From Rhypophila decipiens (taxonomy: Eukaryota; Ascomycota; Sordariomycetes; Sordariales; Naviculisporaceae): a stretch of DNA of 64,000 bases. Below are positions 23,263-35,364 of this stretch, piece after piece. The notes under the pieces are model-generated. The model saw only the letters and a program-made list of their open reading frames with translations. It made no database searches and was not told the origin of the DNA. The position numbers were made by a program, and so were the translations under genes. The DNA is taken from positions 186,001 through 250,000 of the forward strand of contig MU858079.1 of the NCBI GenBank assembly GCA_033297075.1, read 5' to 3'. Numbering within the stretch: position 1 is the stretch's first letter; each line of letters begins with the position of its first letter.

Positions 23263-24174
23263 CTACAAAGTCTGCTTCGCCCCTTGCTTGACACTCTCGA
23301 AACATTCCCGGCAGACCGCCATATGGCAACGGCAGCACCTATACCCAATACCCTTTCCAACAGCCACGCCACACATCTGGCAGTTCTTTCTAGTCATCCT
23401 CGCAATTCCCCAATATCTGCGCTTACTGCCATGATTGCAGCTGGACCCCGAGCCAGAGCCACTGCTGCTGCCAGCAGCCCCCCCATGTCCAGCATGCTCG
23501 ACAACTCCTTCCACCTCTTCACCGCTATCACCAGCAGATCTCTCGGCACGGCGGCGCTCGCGGGCAGCCCGATGGTCCTCCGCTCGCATCTCCCGCTCGA
23601 GCTGCTTCTCGGCGAGACTGCCGAAATCCTCCGTCTCGGTCGTTTCGATCGTCTTCGGCCGGGCGGTATTTTCTTCCCGCCTGGCCTCCTCGATCGAGCC
23701 GAGGATCATGGCCAGCGCACGCTCGAGATGCTGCCTCTCGCTGGCGATGCGAAAGTCTTTGACCTCTTGGCACATGGTCGAAAAGCCCTCCTCTCCTGCC
23801 TCCAGATGCTCGACAATCTCGGCCCCTTCCAAAAATTGGCGATGCTGCTCTGCTTCTTCCTCGAGGCTGGCGATGTGGTGCGCCACCTGCAGATCGTACT
23901 GCTCTCGCTTATTGGGGTCACCGAGGACTGCGTATGCCTTGCGAATCTGTAAAAAAAAGCAAACGTTAGTAGATGTTTCACAAGTGTACTAACTATTCAG
24001 TTCGGTAAATAGAAAAAAAGGAGCCAAACTACTTACCATTTCCTTGCTGTCGTCATGCTCATTCACACGTCCACCGTCCCCTTCCAGATCCTTTGCTCTG
24101 GTATACTCGAGGTAGGCATTGTCGATTTCTTGGGCGGACGCCGTCGGCTTAACACGCAGCAGTTGGTAAAACAT
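23263..24174 (-). CDS. J-domain-like protein without HPD, with C-terminal cysteine cluster
   Basis: Two exons on the minus strand, 24037-24174 and 23263-23946, give 273 residues. The 90-bp intron starts GTAAGT and ends TTTACAG. Residues 1-67 have the shape of a J domain: MFYQLLRVKPTASAQEIDNA (helices I-II) and IRKAYAVLGDPNKREQYDLQ (helices III-IV). The loop that should carry His-Pro-Asp instead reads KDLEGDGGRVNEHDD, so Hsp70 ATPase stimulation is not expected. Residues 70-185 are highly charged and helical, probably coiled coil. A Ser/Gly linker follows, then a C-terminal cluster: CQMC, RCCRC, and CREC after HMAV, which suggests a zinc-binding module. The exon join is in frame and restores the helix order. 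Function unknown; possibly a J-like scaffold. Confidence 0.75.
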
Positions 24175-27100
24175 CTTGGTTGCAAGACAACTCAAGATGC
24201 GCTGGTTTTGCTCAATTCGCTTGTATTGATTGTATGTGAGAGAATGGAAGAGCCGATCAGAACTTGGAGGGATAATTCAGAGAAGTTGAAAACAGACACT
24301 TGGTCATGAGAAGATGATTTGCGGAAGAAGTCTCAATTCTTTTTCAGCCTTTGAAAATTTCTACCAAATTGCTGGAAAACCAGCAAGATGGGATGAAGCC
24401 TTGCCTATTGCACAACCCCGCGATCTTCAGTCTCATATGTTTCTTCTTCTTGTGGATGAGTATCACCCCGAGTTGAATGTTAGCTGAACACAGAGCTTGC
24501 TTCACCGTCTTCGAGTGTGTTCTGTGGTCTGACTCGGCCACCACCTAACTTGGGTATCAAGATGATGATTCCAGAATCCCACAGTTCGGTCAAGACACGC
24601 CTCTTGACCTGGAATCTGCTGGAATTGCTCAGTATAAAGAGTCCTATGTACTGGTACTTGCCCTATTCATCTGTAGATTTTTCAGGCTTTGGGGGTGGTA
24701 GAGTATCTATTACCTTTCTTGCCTTTTTTTCGGATACTTTCAAACTTTTGACCCAAGTTTGAATATGGCATGGAGGCAGCGGTACAAAGTGCTTAATAAA
24801 CATGTTTCCGGAGAAATGATGCTCGTCAGCAGCTTGTTATCTAGAAAGCTACTCAAAGTCCGAGTCTGTGAAACGGGGGCTGCCAGAGATATGATAGACA
24901 GACCAAGCCTACTGCTCGAGATTTGACATGTAACTAATACCGCGAGGACAATGATTCAGGCTGTTCCCTCATGATAGTTTAGACGTCGTTTGGAACGGTG
25001 TCGTAGCTAGTGTCGTTTGATTCCATTTGAATCCCAAAGGGGGTACTTTGATGAGATACCGAGGGTTATGATAAACTATGTTGTTGTTGCAGCATCCTGG
25101 GGAAAGACTAGAAACTTCCATGTCTAGAAAAGAGGGCAAATGAGAAAGTGAAGATGCTCCCAGGCTGTATTCATGTATATGTAAGTTGCGAGGTTCCGTG
25201 TAATGTAATTAGAAGTCTCCTTGCGTGACTAGGTTTCCCCAAAGCACAATAACAAGATATTCCTCAGGAGGAAAGTAAACACTGCTCGAGTCAGTTTACT
25301 TGTTACTCTGGCCAGAATACTAGCCTAAGCCCGCCCAGATGTGGATGATAAACATTATGGGATCTCAGATTAACACCTGCGATAGGGGGATACTTCCAGA
25401 CACGGTGAGTGGGACATTTTAGGCCTCTGAAGACCTGGTGTATCGTACTTGTCTCTCAGGAATATATACCTAAAAAGGGCCACCAGGATGTTTGATATTG
25501 ATTACTTGCTTCTTGCCGCATGGTCCTAGGCCGTGTAACGCCAGCTCCTCAACTGGGCTGACGACATACCAAACTGCTGACCGGCTTCCAACCGGCGTCC
25601 ACTGATTTCCTATCCCCAAGGACGATTTGGTTTCGGATTTGCTAGCGAGGTCATGACGTTGTCACTTGTCATAGAAGAGAGGAGCTACCTACTATCTCAT
25701 CCAGAATCCGGATGTTGTTACCATGGGAGGCAAGATTTGATCATTTCCTCCCCCTACCTTTCCCAGGCGAGTTGGTGACCTGACCAACCACCAACGAATT
25801 CCATGCTGACCACACGCGGAGATTTTACAATTTCTATCCGTTGCATAAGGCTGTCTCAGATGAAACCAAGTCGGTCCCGAGGCACATTATATTTCTGTCC
25901 CGATCAACACATTCTATACCCTGCTCTAGGTTAGCTCCTTATGAAGAGGTTCCCCTTTCCAACCGTGTCGTATCCGTATCAAAGTTTACATTACCAACAG
26001 AAGAGATACCGGCGTCTGTGCGTCCATCTGGCCCTGAATATTTGTTTCCAGTTTCAAGAACTGGAAACGCCAGATGAGACATGGAGCTGAAAAGATCTGA
26101 TAATCGATACCGGAGTGCTGGTTGTATCTAGTCGGCACTAGCGAGGTGAGCAAGAAGAATTTTTTTTATTCCAACACGTGTAAGGATACCGTTTTCTAGG
26201 ATGGGCTAATCTCCATTTGCATCTCGAGACGCGCGAGAGTGACAGAGAGCCGGGATTTGTACATAACGTGGGATTGTTCGGCACTTGAGTTCAGGCGCGA
26301 GGAACATGATGGGGCCCCCGGAACGACGGGATTCGAGCCGCAAATACCTTTGATAAGGAGAATGTCAGCTCTCTGATCAGGTTCCGTTCCATAGGAAACT
26401 CTTATTTTAATCTTTTCCTTGCTCGCCCTCACTCTTTTTATAAACGCTAAACCCGCAGAAGGAGCATTCTTCCGTGGTTGTGGTAAGCTTGGCTGCCGAA
26501 GTATTGGGTCGATAGTCCCGGAGGATTCACGGCTGGAAGGAGGGCAAGGTCTCAGGGTATCAATTCACGGAACCTCGCCGTGATGCTCTCACACATCCGG
26601 CAGGCAGGCCGTCTTGGGGCGAAGAGAAGCAAAGTCGCATCTCTTTGCTCTGCCGTTCAAGGTGACAGTCTAGCAAGGTCCACCAATCCCGATATGGTTA
26701 GGAACTCGGCGCGGCCTGGGTGGGTCTTGGTTGTGGTGGAGTGGTGATTACGGAAGCCCTGCGAAAAAGTCCTGAGGTGTCTTCGTCGTTCGATCTTGTT
26801 GTACCATGGCACCAAGCGCGCGCGGGAGATGTACTTCCACCTGACCAGCGAGCGGCAGCCAGTTCCATCAACCAGTCGCTTCTTCTGCCGTCCCCCCTCC
26901 ATTTTCGAGGCAGTTGCGAAGGCCAAGGACTTCTCCTTGAAGTTGAGAAAACGAGTCAAAAAGCGGGGGCCCTCACCCAAGAAGAGTGCCCCACCGAGTC
27001 TGGACGATGAATTGGCGTGATTGGTTGGATCGTGGGGAAAGAGGGTGTCCAGTTCTCTGCACTGTCACGCCATTCCAATCCTCGAGAGAGCTTGGCTAGC

Positions 27101-28724
27101 GACTTGAAATGGCAGCTTTTCATGCTTAATCTTGTTTGCAGGGCAAGGCATTTTCACGCTAGTTGACCGGAGTGAATTGTTGTTATGTGAGAATAATTCG
27201 TTAGGGTGATGAGACGAAGGGACCGGTGGGTTGAAAAGAACATTTCCAAGGAAGAGGGCAAAAAGTGAGGATGAAAATTGCCGAAGGAATTGCTGTGAAT
27301 TTTTGCCAGTGCCTGGCTGCGGGCTGCCAGATTCAGAAGCATGGACAGAGCATGGGAAGAGTGGAGAAGGCGATTTGGTGTGAGTGGGGCGCACGAATGG
27401 CAAGGCCTTGGTCCCGATGCAAGTGATGGAGCAGAAGAGATGGAACGCCGTCCAGTGTCAACCAACTGGCAGAACACATCCGGGGTCGCCTCTGTTGTTC
27501 TTTCACACAGAGCAGCTCTCGAGGAGTTCATCGCGACAACTGACGCACCACTGCAACACCATGCAATTGAAACGCAAGTGGGAATTCCTCCGGTTTTTCT
27601 GCCGCTTCGTCGTCTGAACTGTCAGGCACTGGCAATTGACCATAACCATGGAAATATCCGCATGTGCCGAGAAAGAAAATGGACCACCCCCAGCCTCATC
27701 GATTGCCAATTCCGTTGACGTTGCTTCGACCCAACCAGCGGAATGAAAAGACCGACAAAAGGGGGAGACGGGCGACGCTGCAAGAAAAGCCGTGGTGGGT
27801 ACCTGTCTGGTTCCAAGCAGAACAGGTTACGGAGCATCATCAGCCATCAACTCCCAGTGCTGCCGCTGCTGGGCTGCACACCAGAATGGCGACCCCTCTG
27901 GAAGACTGGAACCCTGTCTTCCAAGTCCTTCACTTCGCGAGAGCTATTCCGTAGTGGTGTTAGGGGCCTTGCCCTGCAGCAACAAGACCATGTTTCCCTT
28001 GTCTTTGGCCTGCATCTGCTAGCTTCTGCAACCTTTCAGTGCCCTTTTGCAGCCAAGGGCAGTTCCACCGAGCCCACCACCGGCCACGCTTGGACTGTGA
28101 TGAGACGGCGCGGACGGTGCTCGAGCTCGCAAGAACCAGGCCGACTTTGGTGGGTGTGGAAATTACCTCCCAGGATCCGGGTCAGCGTCCGGGGGCACGA
28201 CTGCATCGCTGGCCCAAGTCTCGTTATTGGCCATCGCTAGCCTTCTAGAAAGGCTCAAGGAAGAGAGCACCCTGGTCGACCTGGCCTGTCTGGGTTGGCA
28301 CTTCGCTTGTGGACTGGACGGCCTGGGCGTTCGCTGCACTGTTGCAGGGTCTCTGCTGGGCTCTGACCTCTGACAGGACAAGCCGCCCAACTGGAGCCCG
28401 CCTGATAGCGAGAGAAGCAGCCAAACCAAAAGAGATCATCTTAATACTTCGGTCTCTCCCGAAGCCCCATCGTCATTTGCTCCCCTTTTCGACTTGAACT
28501 GAAGCCAGCCAGCGCGAGTGAGAGAAAACACGACAGGTCGATTTTGGACGGATTTGTGACACCGACACTGCCATCGCCGGGCTGAACAATACTGGTTCGC
28601 CGTTCAGCCCGACCCCCTTTCGTGTTGTGCGACCGCCCGGCCGACTGCCGGCCTTGGGACGACGCCCGTGAGATTGGAGGACTTGGGCAAACACGGCGAC
28701 GGGCGATTCGCTCGGGCATTCGGA
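24175..28724. other. 4.5-kb gene-poor gap between divergent blocks
   Basis: No confident gene. From about 24765 to 25840 there is no open frame over 60 codons on either strand. One stretch, about 26745-27020 plus strand, has coding-like composition but no recognisable product. A tRNA-sized inverted-repeat structure sits at 26320-26390 on the minus strand (see findings). The right end should hold the promoter of the ankyrin gene. Confidence 0.5.
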
Positions 28725-31187
28725 ATGGTGCCGTCCGCGATGGAGATTCACAGCAACAGCAGTCTTTCGCCTCCAGCGACCAAGGCGCTGCGGAGGGGAA
28801 GACGCGAGAAACCATGGCCTGCTGCGAAGCAGAGGAAGCTGCTCCGGCTCTACGTCTGCACCCAGAGTGAGCGCCTGCCGCTGGTCCGCATCCTGGAGCT
28901 CCTCAGAGATGGCGATTTCGATCCAAGGTAGGAGATGCATCCACCACATTTGATGACATTCACACGTGCCGTAGCAAAAGAGCCAAACCTTGGGCTAGGG
29001 CTGACATGACACGGCCTCGCTGGTGATGATAGACAACGAAACTCGCACAAACACCTAAAGAACATGCTGCCCGACCGCCGCATCGATGACTGGAGGCCGA
29101 GGGATCTGGCCACGATGCTCATCCGGGTGCGCTTCTTGAGGTCGGTCAGGGCAGAACGGCGGATAAGGAGGAACAGAAGGCGGGGGGCGTGTGATCAGCC
29201 AAACACGCCACCAAATCTCGGTCTCACTTCGCACGACGAGTACCTCGGAGCCTTGGCGCCGATTGGTCAACATCCCATACTCACTTCGTCCCGTGGCAGG
29301 ACGCCCATGATCAAGTCGGAATCGGACCGCTCAACACCCCCTACCGCCGGCCCCGAATCGACAGCCACGCCGGGCTCTTATCCCCGCGACCGGTCTCCCT
29401 CAGTCTCGTCCAAGTCGCCCTCGACCAAATCCGACAAGTCCAACTCAAAACGCAGGTCATGGGCATCGGTCCTCTCAAGCATCTCATCTGGCATCAACAG
29501 TCTCGCCCGCTCATCATCCACCACGTCTTCTCGGGGAATCAACGAGACAGGCGCCACGATTGCCATTAGCAAACTCAGCCGAGAGGACTTCCTCTCACTG
29601 CTTGAGGAGAAGCCCGAGGCGAGACCAGCCACAGCTAAGGGAGCCAAGGGCGGCAAGCAGAGCAAGGGCAGCAAGGTTCCCACCCTGAAGAATCCCACGA
29701 CCTTGTTCAGACGAAATCCCTATTCCAGTGAGAATCCTACGACCGAAGCGCTGAATAGTGCCCTGGTCGGCATGTGCTGTGCTGCCTATGTCGGGACATC
29801 CACTCAAGGCTGCGTTCACGAGCGGTTATCGAGGGCCATCAGCGCCCAGCGATCTGAGGGACCTGCATTCTGCCAGTTCACCGTGACGGACGAGGAAGCA
29901 AACGCGGTCGATAAATACGGCAACACTCTGCTGCATGTGGCGGCTCGCTGGGGCGCTCGCGTGTCCCTCTTGATTCTCATCCTCCGACATACACTTGATA
30001 TCTCAATGGTCAACCACCGTGGCGAGACATTCCTCCATGTCTACGATCCCCCAACACACCCGCGTCTCCGGCCTGCTTCTTTCCTCAACCTGATAAGATG
30101 CCTCCGATCCAAGGGATTCGACTTCTGCCAGCGTGATGTCGACAAGCAAACCTTTCTGCACTTGCTGGTCCCCAAGAAGGCCTTCCCCGTCGAACTAATG
30201 CATTGCTTGTTCCGTGAAGTCGGCCATGGAACGTCACGCTTTCTGGTTGCTTCCAAGTCGTCCCATGATGAAAGGCTGTGGCATTGTGTGCGGAAGAACC
30301 TGAACCAACACGCCCCCAAGCTCCACCGTGTCTTTGGCGACGAAATTGAGCTCGCCCGTCGCTATCTGCCCGAATTCTCGGATTCGCGTTCGTCCTCGCG
30401 GAACGCCTTCACGCCCGATATGGGACGCATGTCTTGGGAGAGCAACAGTTATCGGAGTCAGCAGCAGGAAAAGAGACAAAGCATGACTAGCAGTGTGGGC
30501 AGTCAGTACCCGACGGCGAAGCGCACACCTCTGATGAACCTCCTTCGCAGGATAGCGGCGGGCCGGGAATCCACCGACAAGGACCTGGAGGCGCGGATCG
30601 AGAAGGCATTGGGTATCAATACGCCTGGCGGAGGCAAGTTGTCCAACGCGGAGCTAGGCGTCTTGCTGAACGAGCGCGACACCGAAGGCAATGCTGCTCT
30701 CCATTACGCAGCAGAGTTTGGCATTGTCGCGGCTGTCAAGTATTTGTGCGCACATGCTGCCCAGGTGAACTGCTTCAACAACTGTGGCAACACGCCGTTG
30801 CAGCTGGTCAAGTACGCCATACAGCGAACCGACGTCATGTCAGACGTGCACATGGAGGCACGTTATTTGCGCTGTGCAGTGCTGCTTCTGGAGCGGGGAG
30901 CCATCGACCAGAGTAAGCTCGTGTCGGAGAAGAGCATGATCTTCCCATACGATGTGTTTGACGGGAGCGAGAGGTGCATCGCCAATCTGATCAACCAAGG
31001 CGTGGCGAACCAGTGCAAGGGACTGCACTTGTTGTCAAACTCGACGGTGGACCATCACCATCATTACCACCATCATCCCCCGGATCAACATTATGGACAG
31101 ATGATGTCGCCAGGCTTGATGGGACCACCTCCGGTCGTGATGGACCAGGGCATGTCGTTGGAGTTTGAGACCTCGTATATGTTATAG
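28725..31187 (+). CDS. Clr5-like N-terminal domain plus ankyrin-repeat protein
   Basis: Two exons, 28725-28927 and 29033-31187, give 785 residues. The 105-bp intron starts GTAGGA, has a CTGAC branch point near 29001 and ends ATAG. Residues about 25-100, built across the intron, run from PWPAAKQRKLLRLYVCTQSE to RQRNSHKHLKNMLPDRRIDDW. This layout resembles the fungal Clr5 domain that often precedes ankyrin repeats, but the match is loose. Residues 120-240 are Ser/Lys-rich and disordered. Ankyrin-like units appear at about 355-420 (DKYGNTLLHVAARWG, NHRGETFLHV) and about 610-670 (DTEGNAALHYAAEFG, NNCGNTPLQLVKYA). The C-terminus is His-rich (HHHHYHHH). Start ATG 28725 is the first in frame; ATG 28740 is an alternative. 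Probably a protein-interaction or nuclear regulatory protein. Confidence 0.75.
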
Positions 31188-33530
31188 CACGCAACCGCAG
31201 CATCAGACTCGACCAATCAATCGGCCCACGACATGAGAAAACGGCCACACGAGGCAATATTATGTCCTCGTACTGCTTACCGACCACCCCATACCTCTCC
31301 TCTAGGTTAGGCATCTATGCCTGCCGACATTCTCTTTTCGGAGACATTTTCTTCTGTTTATTCCCTATTTCCTTGCGTCTTTTGATTTCGTGCAATCTTT
31401 GATACCTATCGTTGCTTCCAGGCGCGTCTTTGGATATATATTTGCCTGCTTTCTTTCTCTTTCTGGATATTCGCGACTCGGCGGCGGGGCGGAAGGCGGC
31501 CAAGATCTGCTTTCTTCTTCTTTTTAGTACAAAGCAAAGCAACGGAGCAGGCGAGCGAGCAAAAATGGGGACTTTTCATTGTTTGGGGGTGAATGAAGCA
31601 ATGAACAGTTACGATGATGCGTGTCTCTGCGTGTTTCTTGTCAACCATCACTCTCTAAATATCATCTTTCTTTGTGTCAACCTTTCGGGTCTTGGGCCTT
31701 TGATGCGAAAAATAGTACCCCCTCTTCTAATTTTGCGCATATTCATGGCTGGGTGTATTGGAGAGTGGCCGTGGAGATGCCGTGTCTATATTCATGTTGG
31801 TTCTTCTGTGTCTTGTCAAAGGCCTGGGAAAAAGGAGAGGTCAAAATGGACAAGGACGGCGATATGACGGGATGTGGATGCGATGCTAGTCGGTCATGGT
31901 TGTAGTGTTTGGAGTGAAAAAGATGGGCGAAAGAAGAGAGAACAATCAGTGAGCAGTTCGGGGAGAAGCATATACAAGGACGAGAGTTTGGCGCCTGGCG
32001 TCACGTTGCTCTCTTCCTTTCGAGACGATTTGTCTCGACATCTTGCTCGTACTGCTGGTACATTAATGTAGTGCGGGGGAGCAAACATGGAGGATATTTG
32101 TAGGATTAGGAATAACTAATAGGCCAGGTCAAAAATACCACGGATTTGTTAACAAATATTCGTACTGTGCAGTTGGTCGGTTCATAGGTGACATGAGACA
32201 GGGAAGGTGGTTCCGGCTCAGACCGAGGCAGGGCTTGTCGTCGCCATTCTGACAAATTGCTCCGAGGGACTCCTGTCATGGGATAATCTAGAGCACGAAA
32301 GTCTGCGGTATCCCAACCGACGACACCAGCAAAAAAAGTCGGCGCATTGAATCGTGGGACGAACACAGGTACGAACAGGTCCCGCTCTCAGCTGACAAAA
32401 CTGAGTCAACTTGTTTGAGCGTTGTGGACACCACTCCCGGCTGGTCTCGGCGATCGCAGATCGTCAGGGGCTGGTTGCTGGCTGCTGCCGTTGGGGAGCC
32501 CTTGCTTCCGGGCATCGAGCAGGAACCGGGAGTTTGCGGCTGGGCGCTGCAAACCCGCTGTAACGCCGCTACATTTCCAGGGGATGCACGCTCTGCAGCC
32601 ACTCGGGATGAACGGCGAGATGCAGTAACAGCGGACGAGACGAAATCTCGAATTTCTGCATGTCATCAATGTCACAAAGTCAAGGAGGAAAACAATGCGA
32701 GGTTTAATCAGGACCCATTCATTGACTCGTATCAACATGAAGCTTTTACGAAGCTTGACTGCTTTCCCAGTGTACGAGTACACTAGATTTGCCCCTTTTG
32801 AAAGGGCCGCCAAAAAGTCAATCGACCCTTTCGGGCTGCCTTACCCGACCCACATCAGAACACTGCAGCAAAGGAAAAAAAACAGTCGGGAAGGACCTCT
32901 GAATTGACTTCTGACATGCTGCAGTTATTATTGGGCCAGTACGCCACGACTCCCAATTTGTCTTATATCGAGCATGGCCGTCGATATGGTTCTATTTCTG
33001 CCCCTTTTCTCGTATCGTTCTTTTTCGTCCTGCCGTTTCTGTCTCCGCCCTCGTGTTGACCTGCCTCTCGGGGTGGGACCCAGAATCTCGGTTCCACCCT
33101 TTTCAAAGTGGGCTACCGTATTCTCCCCCTTGAACGATGCCGCAAGTCCCGCGATGCCCATGCAATTGTCTGTCCATTACGGGTTAACTGGAGCCCTGAC
33201 CAAGGTAACGTAGGCGCGAGGTGACTGATGCGCGTGGAGTATTTCTCCTTATCGCCTGACTATCAGTCGCCCCCATGCAATCTCCTCGTGTCGTGTTCCT
33301 GCTTCTGTTTTCTTTTCTGCTCTTTCTATTTATCCCTTTTACAAAGCCTTGTTGATTGACAATTCCATCCATTGTCAACGTCCTCTCGTTACCTTTTAAC
33401 CTAGTCACTCGTTTTAGACAGGCCAAAACAAACCACCTTCGTTTAATCCCCGATATTCTTGAACGAGCGCTCCCAAAGCCACCACGACAAGAAAAAAAAA
33501 CCAACCCCCAGCCCTACCAAGAATCCCAAG
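31188..33530. other. intergenic: ankyrin gene 3' region and wall-protein promoter
   Basis: No supported gene in 2.3 kb. The 200 bases or so before 33531 are pyrimidine-rich, then A-rich just before the start codon, as expected for the leader of a highly expressed fungal gene. Confidence 0.5.
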
Positions 33531-34160
33531 ATGCGTTCTTCCGTCATTGCCGCCGCCTTCTTGGCCGCCTGCGCCCAGGCCATCAAAGTCACATCCCCGA
33601 CCAAGGACCAAGTCGTCGACCTCTCGGCCGGCTTCAAGGTGACCTTTGACACGGTCAGCACCGACCCCACCTCGGCTCACCTCTTCCTCGTCAACATGGC
33701 CGGCGGTGGCACCCCCTTCAGCAAGGACCTCGGCGAGGTCGACCTCACCAAGCCCTTTGTCGTCACCGAGGAGGACGTGCCCGCCCAGAAGGGATACCAG
33801 TTCAACGTCCAGAGCGTCGAGACCCACAACTCGGGCATCCTGGCCCAGTCTCAGCAGTTTGAGGTCAAGCCTGCCGAGAAGAAGCCTGTCAAGTCGACTA
33901 CTGTCACGACTGACTCTACCACTGCTTCCGCCGCCACTGGCGTGACCGTTGTCTCATCTGCTACTGGTACCGCTTCCGCCGACGTCTCGGGCTCCTCGAC
34001 TCTCGCCACCGTTACTGGCTCCGGCTCCGCCGCCTCCAGCAAGCCCACTGCCACCTCGACCTCCTCGGTCTCCGAGGCTGCCGCCCCCACCGGAAAGGCC
34101 GTCGCCGGCGGAAGCGTTCTTGCTCTTGCCGTCGCTGGTCTCGTTGCCGTCATGGCCTAA
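33531..34160 (+). CDS. GPI-anchored Ser/Thr-rich cell-wall protein, KRE9/KNH1-type domain
   Basis: 209-residue secreted protein in one exon. Residues 1-17 are a signal peptide (MRSSVIAAAFLAACAQA) with cleavage before IKVTSP. Residues 18-115 match the N-terminal KRE9/KNH1-type domain: ITSP-like start, hydrophobic strand FKVTFDTVS, LFLVNMAGG, YQFNVQSVETHNSGILAQS. Residues 120-190 are Ser/Thr/Ala-rich, suiting O-mannosylation, and the protein ends in a hydrophobic tail (GGSVLALAVAGLVAVMA) typical of a GPI-addition signal. The family sits at the plasma membrane or wall and is linked to beta-glucan assembly in yeast; a role here is inferred. The frame is open further upstream to 33459, but ATG 33531 gives the signal peptide and good context (CCCAAG), so I chose it. 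Confidence 0.9.
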   Translation: MRSSVIAAAFLAACAQAIKVTSPTKDQVVDLSAGFKVTFDTVSTDPTSAHLFLVNMAGGGTPFSKDLGEVDLTKPFVVTEEDVPAQKGYQFNVQSVETHNSGILAQSQQFEVKPAEKKPVKSTTVTTDSTTASAATGVTVVSSATGTASADVSGSSTLATVTGSGSAASSKPTATSTSSVSEAAAPTGKAVAGGSVLALAVAGLVAVMA

Positions 34161-35364
34161 GGAAAGGATTAGAAAAGTTCCAGCCACCGAGGCATATTTT
34201 GTCGACAGGAAAATATTAGCATGGTTAGGCAGGGCCTTTTTTCTGTGCAGATCAGGAGGCCTAATTCCTCATCATGTCTCCATCTGAAAGTGGATTAATA
34301 ACAGCAGTATGTCTACGACGGTGTACGGCGTTGGATAGAAGGGGGGTTACAAGTGCAGAGAGAGATATATAATGTCAACATGGAAGAGCAGGATTGTATT
34401 GTCTTCCCTTAATGTACATCCCCATCTTCAACCATATACTTTATCGCTCAGTTCTGGACCGGGTTTGCCTTTTATCTTCATGTGGGTGTTTATAGATTAT
34501 TGCTCCTTTTGGCATTGTATGAGGAAAACGAGGTATCATAATGAAGTTGTTTATTTTATTTTACCACCATCCAGAGTATTCCCTTGGGTATTCTCGCCGT
34601 GTATTTCCCCTCTTGTGGGCTTCTATTTAACTGCCCGATACATCTCCATCATCCTCCACATGTTTCGGATTGTGAACATCAACAACACCACCTACCGGCT
34701 CGCTCCGGATTATATTATCTGAACAGCCAACCGGGACATATAACTGGATCCCGTTAGTCTAATTATAATAGGCGGCAAGCATCAAATGTTTCTGGAAAAA
34801 GCCAATTCTCGGGAACCACCCGCCGTCTGGGCTCGGCGGGGCCTTTCCTTGAAATACCTTTCGGTATGATCTTCTCACAGGGCTATTAGGCAAATTACCA
34901 CCAGTAAGAAACACGCATTCAGCTTCTTTGCTCCTCTTGTTTAGGTTCACTTCACCAATACACTGGGTTTTTTCAGGTCATTTTCGGTATTTAGGCTGGT
35001 TCGCATTGAACTTGCCGGCCAATATTAATATGCTCCCCGCGGTATTGACAAGTGCCAAGATATATATACAACTCCCGTCCGCCTACCAGTATGCAGAGAT
35101 GGGTTGCCTTTCTTTTTCCCAATATCGTCATGTGTGGGGAATGATCAATTCCCAGGGGTTACGACGCACTGGATGATGAAGGGCATCAAGGTTGATGGAT
35201 GGTTGGATATTGAAAGGGGGGAAGCTTCCCGAAGGCAATACCAGCAAGCTCATCTTGGCCTCAAGTAAAGTACTAATATCAACACAGCTCTCCAAGTCAG
35301 TCACCCTCTTTTACATCCACCTGTGTCTTGGATCTGCCTTCTCTGCTAGTCTTCAAATCAAACC
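34161..35364. other. intergenic, no gene seen
   Basis: AT-rich 3' region of the wall-protein gene and promoter of the SMP-30-like gene. No supported open frame. Confidence 0.5.

Noticed and set aside
24765..25840. Possible mutated (RIP-type) transposon in the open-frame desert
   Set aside because: No terminal repeats, target duplication or transposase remnant seen, and the TpA bias is not obvious by eye.
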